A DNA stretch of 40,936 nucleotides from an uncultured Pelagibacteraceae bacterium (GTDB lineage Bacteria > Pseudomonadota > Alphaproteobacteria > Pelagibacterales > Pelagibacteraceae). Of this stretch, positions 23,986-32,546 are shown piece after piece (position 1 is the stretch's first letter; each line of letters begins with the position of its first letter). The notes under the pieces are model-generated. The model ran no database searches. It was not told the origin of the DNA and saw nothing but the letters and a program-made list of their open reading frames with translations. Where the stretch lies: positions 1 through 40,936 of the forward strand of contig CACIRB010000006.1 of assembly GCA_902588925.1 (NCBI GenBank), read 5' to 3'. Position numbers and translations under genes: made by a program.

Positions 23986-25065
23986 ATGGAAGTATTTTTA
24001 CCGATAGCTCAAGTTTTTGTTAACCCTATCGAGATACTTTTATTAAGTGCTATTGTTGGAGTGCTTTCAGGTTTATTTGGTGTTGGTGGTGGTTTTTTAA
24101 TGACACCTTTTCTAATTTTTTTAGGAATACCTCCCGCATATGCAGTTGCAAATGAAGCAAATAATATTTTAGCTACTTCAGTTTCTGGATCTACGACACA
24201 TTATTTAAAAAATACTTTAGATTATAAAATGGGTTCAATGATTGTGATTGGAGGTGTAATTGGAACTTCTTTAGGAATTTATACATTTACATATTTTAAA
24301 GGTATTGGAAAAATTGATACAGTTATCTCTCTGGCTTATATGTATATATTAGCAATAATTGGAACTTTAATGCTTGTCGAAAGTTTGGGTGAAATAGATA
24401 AAGCAAAAAGAAACGTTACTGTTAAAAAAAAATTACATGTTCATTATTGGATACATGGTCTTCCATTAAGAATGAGGTTTCCAAAATCTAAATTATATGA
24501 GAGTATTTTTACTCCAATTATAATCGGTCTATTAGTTGGTTTTATCGCAGCCATCATGGGAATAGGAGGTGCGTTTATTTTAGTTCCAGCAATGATTTAT
24601 ATAATTAAAATGCCCACTAAATTAGTTCCTGGTACATCTTTGTTTGTAACAATATTTGTAAGTGTGGTTGTTACTTTTCTTCATTCTTTTAATTATGGAT
24701 CTATAGATTTGTTACTAGTTCTTATGTTGGTTGTAGGATCTATTATAGGAGTTCAGGTCGGGCAAAAATTAGGAGAAAGAATCGACAGTTCTGGTTTAAG
24801 AGCTTTATTAGCAATTTTATTACTGATAGTGGGTATAGCGATAGCATACGACACTTTTTTTGCAGAAAAAATTATAAATGGAGCAGCTAAAGCAACTAGT
24901 TCAGATTTAAATTTCTTTTCTCAATTTATAGTTGATTTTTCTAAAGAGATGCCATTCTTTTATGGACTATTTACAATTATGTTTGCAATTATTTTAGGTG
25001 TTGGAGCAGCATTTATAAGAAGATTTATCTCAAACTTTAGAAAAAAATTATTAGTTAAATCTTAA
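23986..25065 (+). CDS. TSUP (TauE/SafE) family anion exporter, likely sulfite
   Basis: 359 residues in the TauE/SafE/YfcA fold: two homologous halves, each opening with a glycine-rich helix (LFGVGGGFLMTPFLI near 30-45 and IMGIGGAFILVPAMI near 190-205), 8-9 helices in total, a cytosolic loop at about 140-175 and an extra C-terminal helix. TauE is reported as a sulfite/organosulfonate exporter in taurine degraders, which fits this location beside aprBA, suyAB and xsc. It would protect the cell from sulfite overflow. Convergent 4-base overlap with the broken yeiH gene. Confidence 0.88.
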   Translation: MEVFLPIAQVFVNPIEILLLSAIVGVLSGLFGVGGGFLMTPFLIFLGIPPAYAVANEANNILATSVSGSTTHYLKNTLDYKMGSMIVIGGVIGTSLGIYTFTYFKGIGKIDTVISLAYMYILAIIGTLMLVESLGEIDKAKRNVTVKKKLHVHYWIHGLPLRMRFPKSKLYESIFTPIIIGLLVGFIAAIMGIGGAFILVPAMIYIIKMPTKLVPGTSLFVTIFVSVVVTFLHSFNYGSIDLLLVLMLVVGSIIGVQVGQKLGERIDSSGLRALLAILLLIVGIAIAYDTFFAEKIINGAAKATSSDLNFFSQFIVDFSKEMPFFYGLFTIMFAIILGVGAAFIRRFISNFRKKLLVKS

Positions 25066-26136
25066 TTAAAAAAATTTAAATATAATTCTATAGTTGTAAT
25101 ACTAACCAATCCTACCGTTGCCATACCTACAAAACCAACAATAAAAGGTTTATATCCCATATTTTTTATATCTCTTAAATTTGTAGACATACCAATTGCT
25201 GCCATTGCCATTGTGAGAAATATTTTTGATAAAGATTTAACACCATCAACAGTACTAAACCAAAGTTCACTATTGTTTGAAATAAACAGTTGATCACCAA
25301 CATTTCGAACAATAATCATTGCAACAAAACCTAGTACAAAATAGGGAAAAATATCAATAATTGAGTATTTTTTTTCTTTAGATTGGCCTCTGTTATATAG
25401 ATACGCAAACAAGGGTATCATAATAATCAAAAAAGTATTTCTTATTAGTTTAGTAACTGTTGCAATATTTAATGTTTCTGGGCTATTGAATTGCTGATCG
25501 TAGATTAATCCAGCAGCTGCTACTTGAGCAGTCTCATGTATAGAAGTACCTAAAAAACAAACCAATTAAAAGTGGTTCACCATTAAAATAAAGATTTGCA
25601 AAATATGGGTAAATCAACATTGAAAGAATTCCAAACAAAGTGATGTTTGCAATTGCATAAGATATCTCATTTTTTTTAGCACCAATAACTGGTGCTGTAG
25701 CCATGATTGCTGTTGTTCCACATACTGTACTTCCTATAGAAATTAGATAGGCCATATTTCTTGGAATTTTTAATCTATTTATTAAAAGTTTAATGACTAC
25801 TAATACACTTACAATACAAATTAATATTAGAGGAATAGCAATTGCTCCAAATTCAAGAAACTCAAAAGGCTTTAATTGAATACCTAGGCAAATTATTCCA
25901 AGTTTTAAAATATTTTTTTGTGTAAAATCTAAACCTATTGAAAAAATTTCTCTTATTTTAAAAATATTTCCAAAGAACATTCCCAAAAGGATTGCTATCA
26001 TAGCAGTTGATATAGGACTTTTTTCATATCCTAATAACTCGATACCTATAATATTATTAAAACCTTGCGATAGCGTGTAAAGAACAAACGCAAGTATAAT
26101 ACCAGGTAAAAGTACCAGGTACTTATTATTAAACAT
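25062..26136 (-). pseudogene. yeiH: YeiH-type putative sulfate exporter, interrupted by a frameshift
   Basis: Two overlapping frames together make one YeiH/UPF0324 protein. Frame 1 (26136 to 25534, 200 codons) ends shortly after EPLLIGLF; frame 2 resumes with LGTSIHETAQVAAAG. Removing one T from the six-T run on the minus strand (25552-25557) joins them into about 357 residues, a normal length. Both halves keep family features: STVCGTTAIMATAPVIGAKK and TSIHETAQ, with about 10 membrane helices. Nothing else looks degenerate. It may be a sequencing or assembly error, a recent mutation, or a slippage site. The family is thought to export sulfate or sulfite, which suits the island. Confidence 0.85.
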
Positions 26137-26152
26137 AAACTTGAGTTTTTAA

Positions 26153-27319
26153 TTAAGCACTTCTGTAAAGCTTAGTCATTACAAATTCTCTATGACCTAA
26201 AGCTTCTGCACAAGTTAATCTACCGTTAGCTACTCTTAAAGTAGTTTTAATTAGTTCATCTCCAGCTTCAGATAAATTCATTTCTCTTGAAAGAATTTTT
26301 GAAACATCACAATCAATATGTTCACCCATACCTTTTACAGTTAACGGATTAGCTGTTAATTTAACAACCGGTTCAATTGGATTTCCAACAATATTACCTT
26401 GGCCTGTTGGAAACAAATGTATATTAAAACCTGCTGCTGCCTGAAGTGTTACGCATTCTGCAGCTGCAGATGAAGTATCCATAAAATATAAACCTTTTCC
26501 TTTAGTAGGCTCTTCGGCTGGTTCTAGTACATCAATAAATTTGCAATTTCCAATTTTTTGAAAATTTCCGAAGGCTTTTTCTTCAATTGTTGTCAATCCT
26601 CCAGCTATATTTCCAGCTGTGGGCTGACTTTCAGAAAGATCATCAGTTGCTTCTTTTAATATAAAATCATTATAAGAGCTCCAAGTCTTCATAAATTTTT
26701 CAGAAGCTTCTTTTGTTGCACCTCTAGTTGCACAAACTTGTTCTGCACCAGTTAATTCAGATGTTTCACCAAAACATAAGTGAACTCCTAATGGTTCTAA
26801 TTTATCCATTAAGTTTCCAACAGTTGGGTTTGCAGCTAAACCAGATGTAGTATCAGACTCACCACATTTTACTGAAATCCAAAGGTCACTCATTGGACAC
26901 TCTTCTCTTTGTTTTTCTGAGGCCCACATTACAAATTCTTGTGCTTTTTTTGATGCGTTCATTGTAGTACCAATGTCACCCGTTCTTTCAATGTGGAAAC
27001 CTTCAACAGGTTTTCCAGTTTTCGCAATGCCATCTACAATTTTTTTTGTCCATTTAGGCTCAATACCAATAACGATTACAGCAGCAACATTTGGGTTACA
27101 TCCAGTTCCAATCATCGTTCTGAAGTGCAATTCTAAATCTGCTCCAAATTGTAGCCTTCCATAAGAATGAGGTAGAGCTATAGTTCCTTTAATATTGTTA
27201 GCGACAGCTTCAGCACATGCGTTTGAAATGTCATCTACTGGTAAAATTATTACATGATTTCTTGTTCCGGCTCTGCCGTTTTCTCTTTTGTAACCTAAAA
27301 AACTTTTTGGAATTTCCAT
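26153..27319 (-). CDS. suyB: (R)-sulfolactate sulfo-lyase large subunit SuyB (UxaA/altronate dehydratase-like)
   Basis: 388 residues from the ATG at 27319 ([21 protein letters not shown]), five bases after the suyA stop; an upstream ATG at 27367 would run 42 bases into suyA without reason. [13 protein letters not shown], the [15 protein letters not shown] segment and [16 protein letters not shown] define the altronate dehydratase C-terminal family, in which cysteines bind an iron-sulfur cluster or iron. As SuyB it splits sulfolactate to pyruvate and sulfite. The split A/B gene layout and the company of xsc and aprBA favour SuyAB over altronate dehydratase. Probably cytosolic. Confidence 0.82.
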   Translation of the reverse strand: MEIPKSFLGYKRENGRAGTRNHVIILPVDDISNACAEAVANNIKGTIALPHSYGRLQFGADLELHFRTMIGTGCNPNVAAVIVIGIEPKWTKKIVDGIAKTGKPVEGFHIERTGDIGTTMNASKKAQEFVMWASEKQREECPMSDLWISVKCGESDTTSGLAANPTVGNLMDKLEPLGVHLCFGETSELTGAEQVCATRGATKEASEKFMKTWSSYNDFILKEATDDLSESQPTAGNIAGGLTTIEEKAFGNFQKIGNCKFIDVLEPAEEPTKGKGLYFMDTSSAAAECVTLQAAAGFNIHLFPTGQGNIVGNPIEPVVKLTANPLTVKGMGEHIDCDVSKILSREMNLSEAGDELIKTTLRVANGRLTCAEALGHREFVMTKLYRSA

Positions 27320-27323
27320 AAAA

Positions 27324-27608
27324 CTACCATTTCTTTGTTTTAACATTGTGAACATGAACATGTTCACCTTTTTTAATTGATTTAACTACTTTACCAATAT
27401 CGTGACCATATTTAAGAATTGTATCTCCTTCATTAAGGTCAACCATAGCTATTTTATGACCTAATGGAATTTCATCTAATGATTGAATATTTGTTGAACT
27501 GTCATCTTCCATTATCCAGCATGCACAGTCTTGTTTTGGAGTGATTTTTTCAATAACAACTACTCCAACGTTGTCTTTTTTATCATGAATAATTATATCT
27601 GTTGCCAT
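27324..27608 (-). CDS. suyA: (R)-sulfolactate sulfo-lyase small subunit SuyA (SAF domain)
   Basis: 94 residues with a SAF/UxaA N-terminal domain: [13 protein letters not shown] start, [22 protein letters not shown] (47-68) and the histidine-rich HVHVHNV near the end, which may contribute metal ligands. Partner of SuyB just downstream (stop and next start four bases apart). A minus-strand promoter lies 36 bases upstream. It diverges from xsc, so the two sulfite-releasing enzymes share one 113-base control region. Confidence 0.83.
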   Translation of the reverse strand: MATDIIIHDKKDNVGVVVIEKITPKQDCACWIMEDDSSTNIQSLDEIPLGHKIAMVDLNEGDTILKYGHDIGKVVKSIKKGEHVHVHNVKTKKW

Positions 27609-27643
27609 ATCGTGTCGATTTGTTTGTTTGAAATTTGTAAATT

Positions 27644-27671
27644 CTTATATATTAATCGCAAAAATTAACAA
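27644..27671 (-). promoter_or_regulatory. Promoter of suyAB
   Basis: On the minus strand TTGTTA (27671-27666), a 16-base spacer and TATAAG (27649-27644), 4/6 and 5/6 consensus matches, about 36 bases before suyA. The plus-strand xsc promoter must be in the same 113-base region, and a TATAAA at 27678-27683 may be its -10 box. Confidence 0.5.
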
Positions 27672-27721
27672 ACGAATTATAAAAAATTAATAAATTTACA
27701 CTTTAGAGAGGTTCTAGTTTT

Positions 27722-29506
27722 ATGACAAAAATGACAACAGAAGAAGCTTTTGTAAAAGTTTTACAAATGCATGGAATTGAGCACGCTTTTGGAATTATTG
27801 GTTCAGCGTTTATGCCAATTTCAGATATTTTCCCTGATGCAGGAATTACATTTTGGGATGTTGCTCATGAAACAAATGGTGGTTTAATTGCTGATGGTTA
27901 CACAAGAGCTACTGGTAAAATGTCCATGGTCATTGCACAAAATGGACCAGGAATAACAGGACTAGTAACTCCTATTAAAACTGCATATTGGAACCATACT
28001 CCTCTATTGTTGGTAACACCACAAGCTGCAAACAAAACTATGGGCCAAGGTGGTTTTCAAGAAGTAGAACAAATGAACCTGTTTAAAGATATGGTTTGTT
28101 ATCAAGAAGAGGTTAGAGACCCTTCAAGAATGGCTGAAGTTCTAAATAGAGTAATTGAAAAAGCTATAAGAGGTTCAGCCCCTGCACAAATAAATGTTCC
28201 AAGAGATTATTGGTGTCAGATTATTGATATTGATTTACCACCAATTGTAAGATTAGAAAGACAAGGTGGAGGTAACGATGCTGTTTCTAAAGCTGCTGAT
28301 TTATTATCTAATGCAAAATTTCCAGTAATACTTTCAGGTGCTGGAGTTGTAATTGGTGGAGCTATAGATGCAACTAAAAATCTTGCTGAAAAATTAGATG
28401 CTCCAGTATGTTCTGGATATCAACATAATGATAGCTTTCCAGGAAGTCACCCTCTAGCAGTAGGACCATTGGGTTATAATGGCTCTAAAGCTGCAATGGA
28501 ATTAATTTCAAAAGCCGATGTTGTTTTAGCACTGGGTACAAGATTAAATCCATTTTCAACTTTACCAGGATATGGAATTGACTATTGGCCGAAAAATGCA
28601 AATATAATTCAAGTAGATATTAATCCAGATAGAATTGGTTTAACTAAAAAAGTCACTGTTGGAATAAGTGGTGATGCAAAATTAGTTGCTGAGCAAATTT
28701 TAGCAAAACTATCTTCAAACGCAGGAGATACCGATAGACAAGCTAGAAAAGATTTAATTCATCAAACAAAATCTGCATGGTTACAAAAACTTTCAAGCTT
28801 AGATCATGAAGATGATGATGAGGGTACAGTTTGGAATAAAGAAGCAAGAGAAAGAGATGCAGATAGAATGTCGCCAAGACAAGCTTGGAGAGCAATTCAA
28901 TCTGGTATGCCTGAAGATGTAATCATATCTAGCGATATCGGAAATAACTGCGCAATAGGAAATGCTTATCCTACTTTTGAAAAACCAAGAAAATATTTAG
29001 CGCCAGGTTTGTTCGGACCTTGCGGTTATGGATTTCCATCTATACTTGGCGCAAAGATTGGTTGCCCAGATACTCCAGTAATTGGTTTTGCAGGAGATGG
29101 AGCTTTTGGAATTAGTATGAATGAAATGAGCTCATGTGCAAGGGAAGAATGGCCTGCAATTACAATGGTAATTTTCAGAAATTATCAATGGGGCGCAGAG
29201 AAAAGAAATACTACTCTATGGTTTGATAACAATTTCGTTGGAACTGAGTTAGACCCTGAATTAAGTTACGCCAAAGTCGCTGATGCATGTGGTTTAAAAG
29301 GTGTAACTGTTAAAACTATGGAAGAAACAACAAATGCTATCAAGCAATCTTGTGAAGACCAAAAGAAAGGAATTACAACATTTATAGAAGTAATTCTAAA
29401 CCAAGAACTTGGAGAACCATTTAGAAGAGATGCGATGAAGAAACCAGTAAAAGTTGCTGGTATCAATAAAGCAGACATGAAGAAACAACCTTCATTAAAC
29501 TCTTAA
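27722..29506 (+). CDS. xsc: Sulfoacetaldehyde acetyltransferase Xsc
   Basis: Thiamine-diphosphate enzyme converting sulfoacetaldehyde and phosphate to acetyl phosphate and sulfite; end step of taurine and other C2-sulfonate degradation. 594 residues, usual length. N-terminal EHAFGIIGSAFMPISDIFP and VAHETNGGLIADGYTRATG (with the ThDP-activating Glu), IAQNGPGITG, and the C-terminal ThDP/Mg motif starting GDGAFG at about residue 458 and ending in NYQWGAEKRN. The MPISDIFP and WNHTPLL segments separate Xsc from acetolactate synthases. GAGAGG lies upstream of the ATG. Downstream genes for phosphotransacetylase are not in the window. Confidence 0.95.
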   Translation: MTKMTTEEAFVKVLQMHGIEHAFGIIGSAFMPISDIFPDAGITFWDVAHETNGGLIADGYTRATGKMSMVIAQNGPGITGLVTPIKTAYWNHTPLLLVTPQAANKTMGQGGFQEVEQMNLFKDMVCYQEEVRDPSRMAEVLNRVIEKAIRGSAPAQINVPRDYWCQIIDIDLPPIVRLERQGGGNDAVSKAADLLSNAKFPVILSGAGVVIGGAIDATKNLAEKLDAPVCSGYQHNDSFPGSHPLAVGPLGYNGSKAAMELISKADVVLALGTRLNPFSTLPGYGIDYWPKNANIIQVDINPDRIGLTKKVTVGISGDAKLVAEQILAKLSSNAGDTDRQARKDLIHQTKSAWLQKLSSLDHEDDDEGTVWNKEARERDADRMSPRQAWRAIQSGMPEDVIISSDIGNNCAIGNAYPTFEKPRKYLAPGLFGPCGYGFPSILGAKIGCPDTPVIGFAGDGAFGISMNEMSSCAREEWPAITMVIFRNYQWGAEKRNTTLWFDNNFVGTELDPELSYAKVADACGLKGVTVKTMEETTNAIKQSCEDQKKGITTFIEVILNQELGEPFRRDAMKKPVKVAGINKADMKKQPSLNS

Positions 29507-29526
29507 AATCTTTTAAAAATTTATTA

Positions 29527-29566
29527 ATTATCGTAAAGTCACTACATGGTAGTGACTAACGATAAT
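29527..29566. repeat. 40-base palindrome with the downstream start codon in its loop
   Basis: ATTATCGT (29527-29534) pairs with ACGATAAT (29559-29566), and AGTCACTAC (29537-29545) with GTAGTGACT (29549-29557): 17 pairs with only an AA/A internal loop and the three-base loop ATG (29546-29548). That ATG starts the following gene. No T run follows, so it is not an intrinsic terminator. Confidence 0.8.
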
Positions 29567-30850
29567 AGCTGTAGTTGGATAAACGACCTTAATCCAAGAA
29601 CAAACATCAAGTGTCTTTTGTCAAACGAAGAGTGTGATTGGTTGATAGTAGGAGCTGGTTACACTGGCTTGTCTGCAGCAAGAAAATTAGCTCAAATAAA
29701 TTCAAATTTAAAAATAATAATAGTAGATGCTCAATTAGCAGGTGAGGGAGCTAGTGGAAGAAATTCAGGTTATTTGGTTGACACAACTTTGAATGATGGT
29801 TTTACATCAAACAAAGAACTGCAAAATTATAAAAAGAAAGCTGATATTTATTCTTTAGGAATAGATGTAGTAAAAAAATTTATTAAAGAACATCAAGTAG
29901 ATTGTGATTGGAATGAAAGTGGCAAATATTTTGCTTCCTCAAAAATTGAAGATAAAAAAATTTTAGACAATTTTTCAAATACATTATCCAAGCTAGGATT
30001 TGAACATAGTATATTAGGAAATAAGGAATTATCTGAAAGATTAGGCACTTATTTTTATAATATTGGACTTTATACAAAGGGTGGTATTTTACTACATCCA
30101 GGAAAATTAGTCAGAGCAATGGTGGATGCTCTGCCTTCTAATGTTTTTTTGTATGAAAATACTTGTTTATTAAATTGGTCTAAAAAAAAAGATTTTATTT
30201 CATGTAATTTCAAAAACGGAGTAGTTAAAACAAAAAAAATTATTTTTGCTACAAATGGTTTTCTTAAATCATTAGGGATAAAATCAAATTATAATTTTCC
30301 AATTACTTTAACTGCTAGCATGACAAGAAAATTGTCTGATGAAGAATTTAAATCTATTGGGGAACCAAATGAATGGGGTGTGTTACCTGTAAGGCCAATG
30401 GGCGCCACAATTAGAATGACAAAAGATAGAAGAATTTTAATAAGAAATACAGCCGAAGTTCACAGTCCATTTAATATGTCTAAGAAAATTCTTCAAAAAA
30501 GATCTATAAACCATAAAATTGGAATACAAAAAAGATTTCCAAAATTACCCAACAATATAATTAAATCATCTTGGTCTGGTATTGTATCAAGAACAAGGAA
30601 TAGCTCTCAAATGTTTGAAAAAATCGATAGTAATATTTTTGCTGTAGGCTGTTATAACGGATCAGGTATTGGCGTAGGAACTTTATTTGGTGAACAAATT
30701 GCACTTAAAGCAATTAATGAAAATACAAGTGAAATAAAAACAATCGAATCAAGAAACAAACCTACTTGGTTACCACCTCAACCTTTTTTAAATTTAGGGA
30801 TTAAAACTAGATTAGTTTATGAACGTTTAAGAGCCAGATCTGAAATTTAA
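29546..30850 (+). CDS. FAD-dependent oxidoreductase, DAO family, possible taurine dehydrogenase-like
   Basis: 434 residues. NAD/FAD motif VGAGYTG (35-41), AQLAGEGASGRNSGY (the GASGRNSG signature), and the C-terminal FAD contact GCYNGSGIGVGTLFGEQIA. Located 39 bases after xsc. In other marine bacteria the FAD subunit of taurine dehydrogenase (TauY) is such a DAO protein and makes sulfoacetaldehyde, the Xsc substrate; that is the attractive reading here, but the small partner TauX is not beside it, so I do not assign the name. The ATG lies in the loop of a 17-bp palindrome and has no free ribosome site; the GTG at 29552 is an alternative start. Confidence 0.82.
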   Translation: MVVTNDNSCSWINDLNPRTNIKCLLSNEECDWLIVGAGYTGLSAARKLAQINSNLKIIIVDAQLAGEGASGRNSGYLVDTTLNDGFTSNKELQNYKKKADIYSLGIDVVKKFIKEHQVDCDWNESGKYFASSKIEDKKILDNFSNTLSKLGFEHSILGNKELSERLGTYFYNIGLYTKGGILLHPGKLVRAMVDALPSNVFLYENTCLLNWSKKKDFISCNFKNGVVKTKKIIFATNGFLKSLGIKSNYNFPITLTASMTRKLSDEEFKSIGEPNEWGVLPVRPMGATIRMTKDRRILIRNTAEVHSPFNMSKKILQKRSINHKIGIQKRFPKLPNNIIKSSWSGIVSRTRNSSQMFEKIDSNIFAVGCYNGSGIGVGTLFGEQIALKAINENTSEIKTIESRNKPTWLPPQPFLNLGIKTRLVYERLRARSEI

Positions 30851-31623
30851 ACAATATTTGCTTTTACAGGTCCAAGTTTTTCAATTTTAGCAGAATATAT
30901 TCCCTTTTTAACTATTGGAACAATTCCAACTGTAGATCCTGTAAAAACATAAAAATCTTTGTCTAAATTAATTTTATCTTTTTTAACTTTATTTAAAATA
31001 AACCTTAAAGAATTTATTGGATTTATATAAACAGCACTAGTGTTTCCGTCTACACTTTGCTTGGCTTTTTTATTTGTAATATTTGTTTTTAAATTACCTA
31101 TGTTAATTTTTTTAAATTTTTTCTTTTTACCTATTAAAAATTTAATATTAACCCCAAAGTCACTGCTTAAATCTCCAAAAGAAGTAATACCTTTTCTTTT
31201 TTGTCTATATCCAACTACTTCGATACAAGGCGCCATGTGCGAAATATATTTAGATACATTTTTATTAGATATTTTGCCTTTAGAGGAGAAAAATTTTTTT
31301 TTGATTAAATAACAAACTTCAACTTCAATACCTAAAGTATATTTATTTATTTTTACTTTCTTGCCGCTTTTTATTAAGTTTTTTTTAAAAACAGATGCAA
31401 TAAACGGTTCTTTCTCTTTTAGTTTTTTCATTAATGGAATACCCGTTCCACCAGCTTTAAAACCTATTATGGGATCTTTAATTTTGCTTTCACACAATTT
31501 TCTAAATTTGTCTGCTTCAGTAAGTTTTTTTGTAAATTTATTAGGAATTGGAGAAATGATTTTATTATTTAGAAAGGCATTTACTAATTTGTCTGAAATT
31601 TTATCTTTAAGTGTTTTTGTCAT
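30847..31623 (-). CDS. 2-keto-4-pentenoate hydratase family protein
   Basis: 258 residues from ATG 31623 (an upstream in-frame start at 31665 would run into the EamA gene). IIGFKAGGTGIP near 51-62, the metal-ligand segment YTLGIEVEVCYLIKK, CIEVVGYRQ and the C-terminal YVFTGSTVGIVPIVKKG match the MhpD/DmpE hydratase/decarboxylase group of the FAH superfamily. It would add water to a 2-hydroxydienoate or act on a related keto acid; no aromatic catabolic genes are near, so the substrate is unknown. Very lysine-rich. Thirteen bases after the EamA gene, same operon; convergent 4-base overlap with the FAD oxidoreductase. Confidence 0.82.
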   Translation of the reverse strand: MTKTLKDKISDKLVNAFLNNKIISPIPNKFTKKLTEADKFRKLCESKIKDPIIGFKAGGTGIPLMKKLKEKEPFIASVFKKNLIKSGKKVKINKYTLGIEVEVCYLIKKKFFSSKGKISNKNVSKYISHMAPCIEVVGYRQKRKGITSFGDLSSDFGVNIKFLIGKKKKFKKINIGNLKTNITNKKAKQSVDGNTSAVYINPINSLRFILNKVKKDKINLDKDFYVFTGSTVGIVPIVKKGIYSAKIEKLGPVKANIV

Positions 31624-31636
31624 ATAAGTTTTAAAA

Positions 31637-32497
31637 TTATTTTTTTGATGTTTGATTAATAACAAATATTCCTGAAGTTGTAATTATTATTGCACCTATA
31701 ATAGTAAATAAATCAGGAATATCATCATAAAAGAAAAATCCAAAAATTATTGCCCAAAAAATTAAAGTATAATGGAAGGGTTGGATTATGCTAGCTCTTG
31801 CGTTTTTAAGTGCTAATATTTGAAAGTATATACCTAATGAAAAAAATAAACCAATTGGTACAAAGAAATATAAAGAATTAAAATCAATAGGTTGCCAAAA
31901 ATTAAATGCCATTATTGAAGTTACAATAATCCCAACTAAAGAAGAGTAGAACAAGGATACTTCAGGAGCATCATATTTGGTTATTTTTTTTGTTGCTACC
32001 TGATAAAGACCTAGAAAAAAAGCAGCTAACAATGGGATAAAAGAATTTACACTAAAAACATCGGATGCAGGTCTTATAATAATCAATACCCCAATAAAAC
32101 CTATAAAGATTGCTATCCAAGTTTTGATTGATACTCTTTCATTTAAAATAAATACCGATAAGACAACTATAATTATTGGCGCCAGTGCACCTATGCTATG
32201 TGCATTTGCCAAAGACAAATGTTTAAAAGATAAAACAAAAAATCCAGATTCTAAAATAGATAGTAGGCTTCTTGTTATTTGAAGTTTTAAATTATTAGAT
32301 CTATAAAAATTAGTATTGTCGGCTCTCTTTGCCTCTATCATGCTTAGCAAAAGTACAAAAGTATATTTAATAAACAACAATTGAAATATAGAATAGTGAA
32401 TTACTGCAGTTTTTTGAACTGCATCAAGAATAGAAAATGAAAAATAAGCAATTATTGCAAAAATAATTCCTAGTGTTTCTTTTGATTTAAATTTCAT
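31637..32497 (-). CDS. EamA/DMT family transporter
   Basis: 286 residues with ten predicted membrane helices in two EamA repeats. FAIIAYFSFSILDAVQK opens repeat 1; ALAPIIIVVLSVFILNERV and YTLIFWAIIFGFFFYDDIPD are the repeat-end signatures (NERV / YDDIPD). Family members export amino acids, nucleosides or other metabolites; the direction and substrate are unknown. First gene of a two-gene unit with the hydratase. Diverges from the LysE gene over 49 bases. Confidence 0.88.
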   Translation of the reverse strand: MKFKSKETLGIIFAIIAYFSFSILDAVQKTAVIHYSIFQLLFIKYTFVLLLSMIEAKRADNTNFYRSNNLKLQITRSLLSILESGFFVLSFKHLSLANAHSIGALAPIIIVVLSVFILNERVSIKTWIAIFIGFIGVLIIIRPASDVFSVNSFIPLLAAFFLGLYQVATKKITKYDAPEVSLFYSSLVGIIVTSIMAFNFWQPIDFNSLYFFVPIGLFFSLGIYFQILALKNARASIIQPFHYTLIFWAIIFGFFFYDDIPDLFTIIGAIIITTSGIFVINQTSKK

Positions 32498-32546
32498 TTT
32501 TTTATTTTATTTTTCTTTCAAGTTGTTATTGATAATTCAGACCGAC

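Noticed and set aside
25545..25565. Programmed -1 frameshift at T TTT TTA in yeiH
   Set aside because: The heptamer resembles a known -1 slippery site, but restoring the protein needs a +1 shift (or one T removed). Only +1 slippage or an indel fits.
25062..25565. The C-terminal half of yeiH as an independent 167-residue gene
   Set aside because: It starts in the middle of the conserved SIHETAQ region without a ribosome site, and overlaps the first half; it is the second part of one broken gene.
31040..31627. Plus-strand hydrophobic ORFs opposite the hydratase gene
   Set aside because: Shadows of a lysine-rich gene: reverse complements of Lys codons give Phe/Leu-rich frames. No ribosome site or family resemblance.
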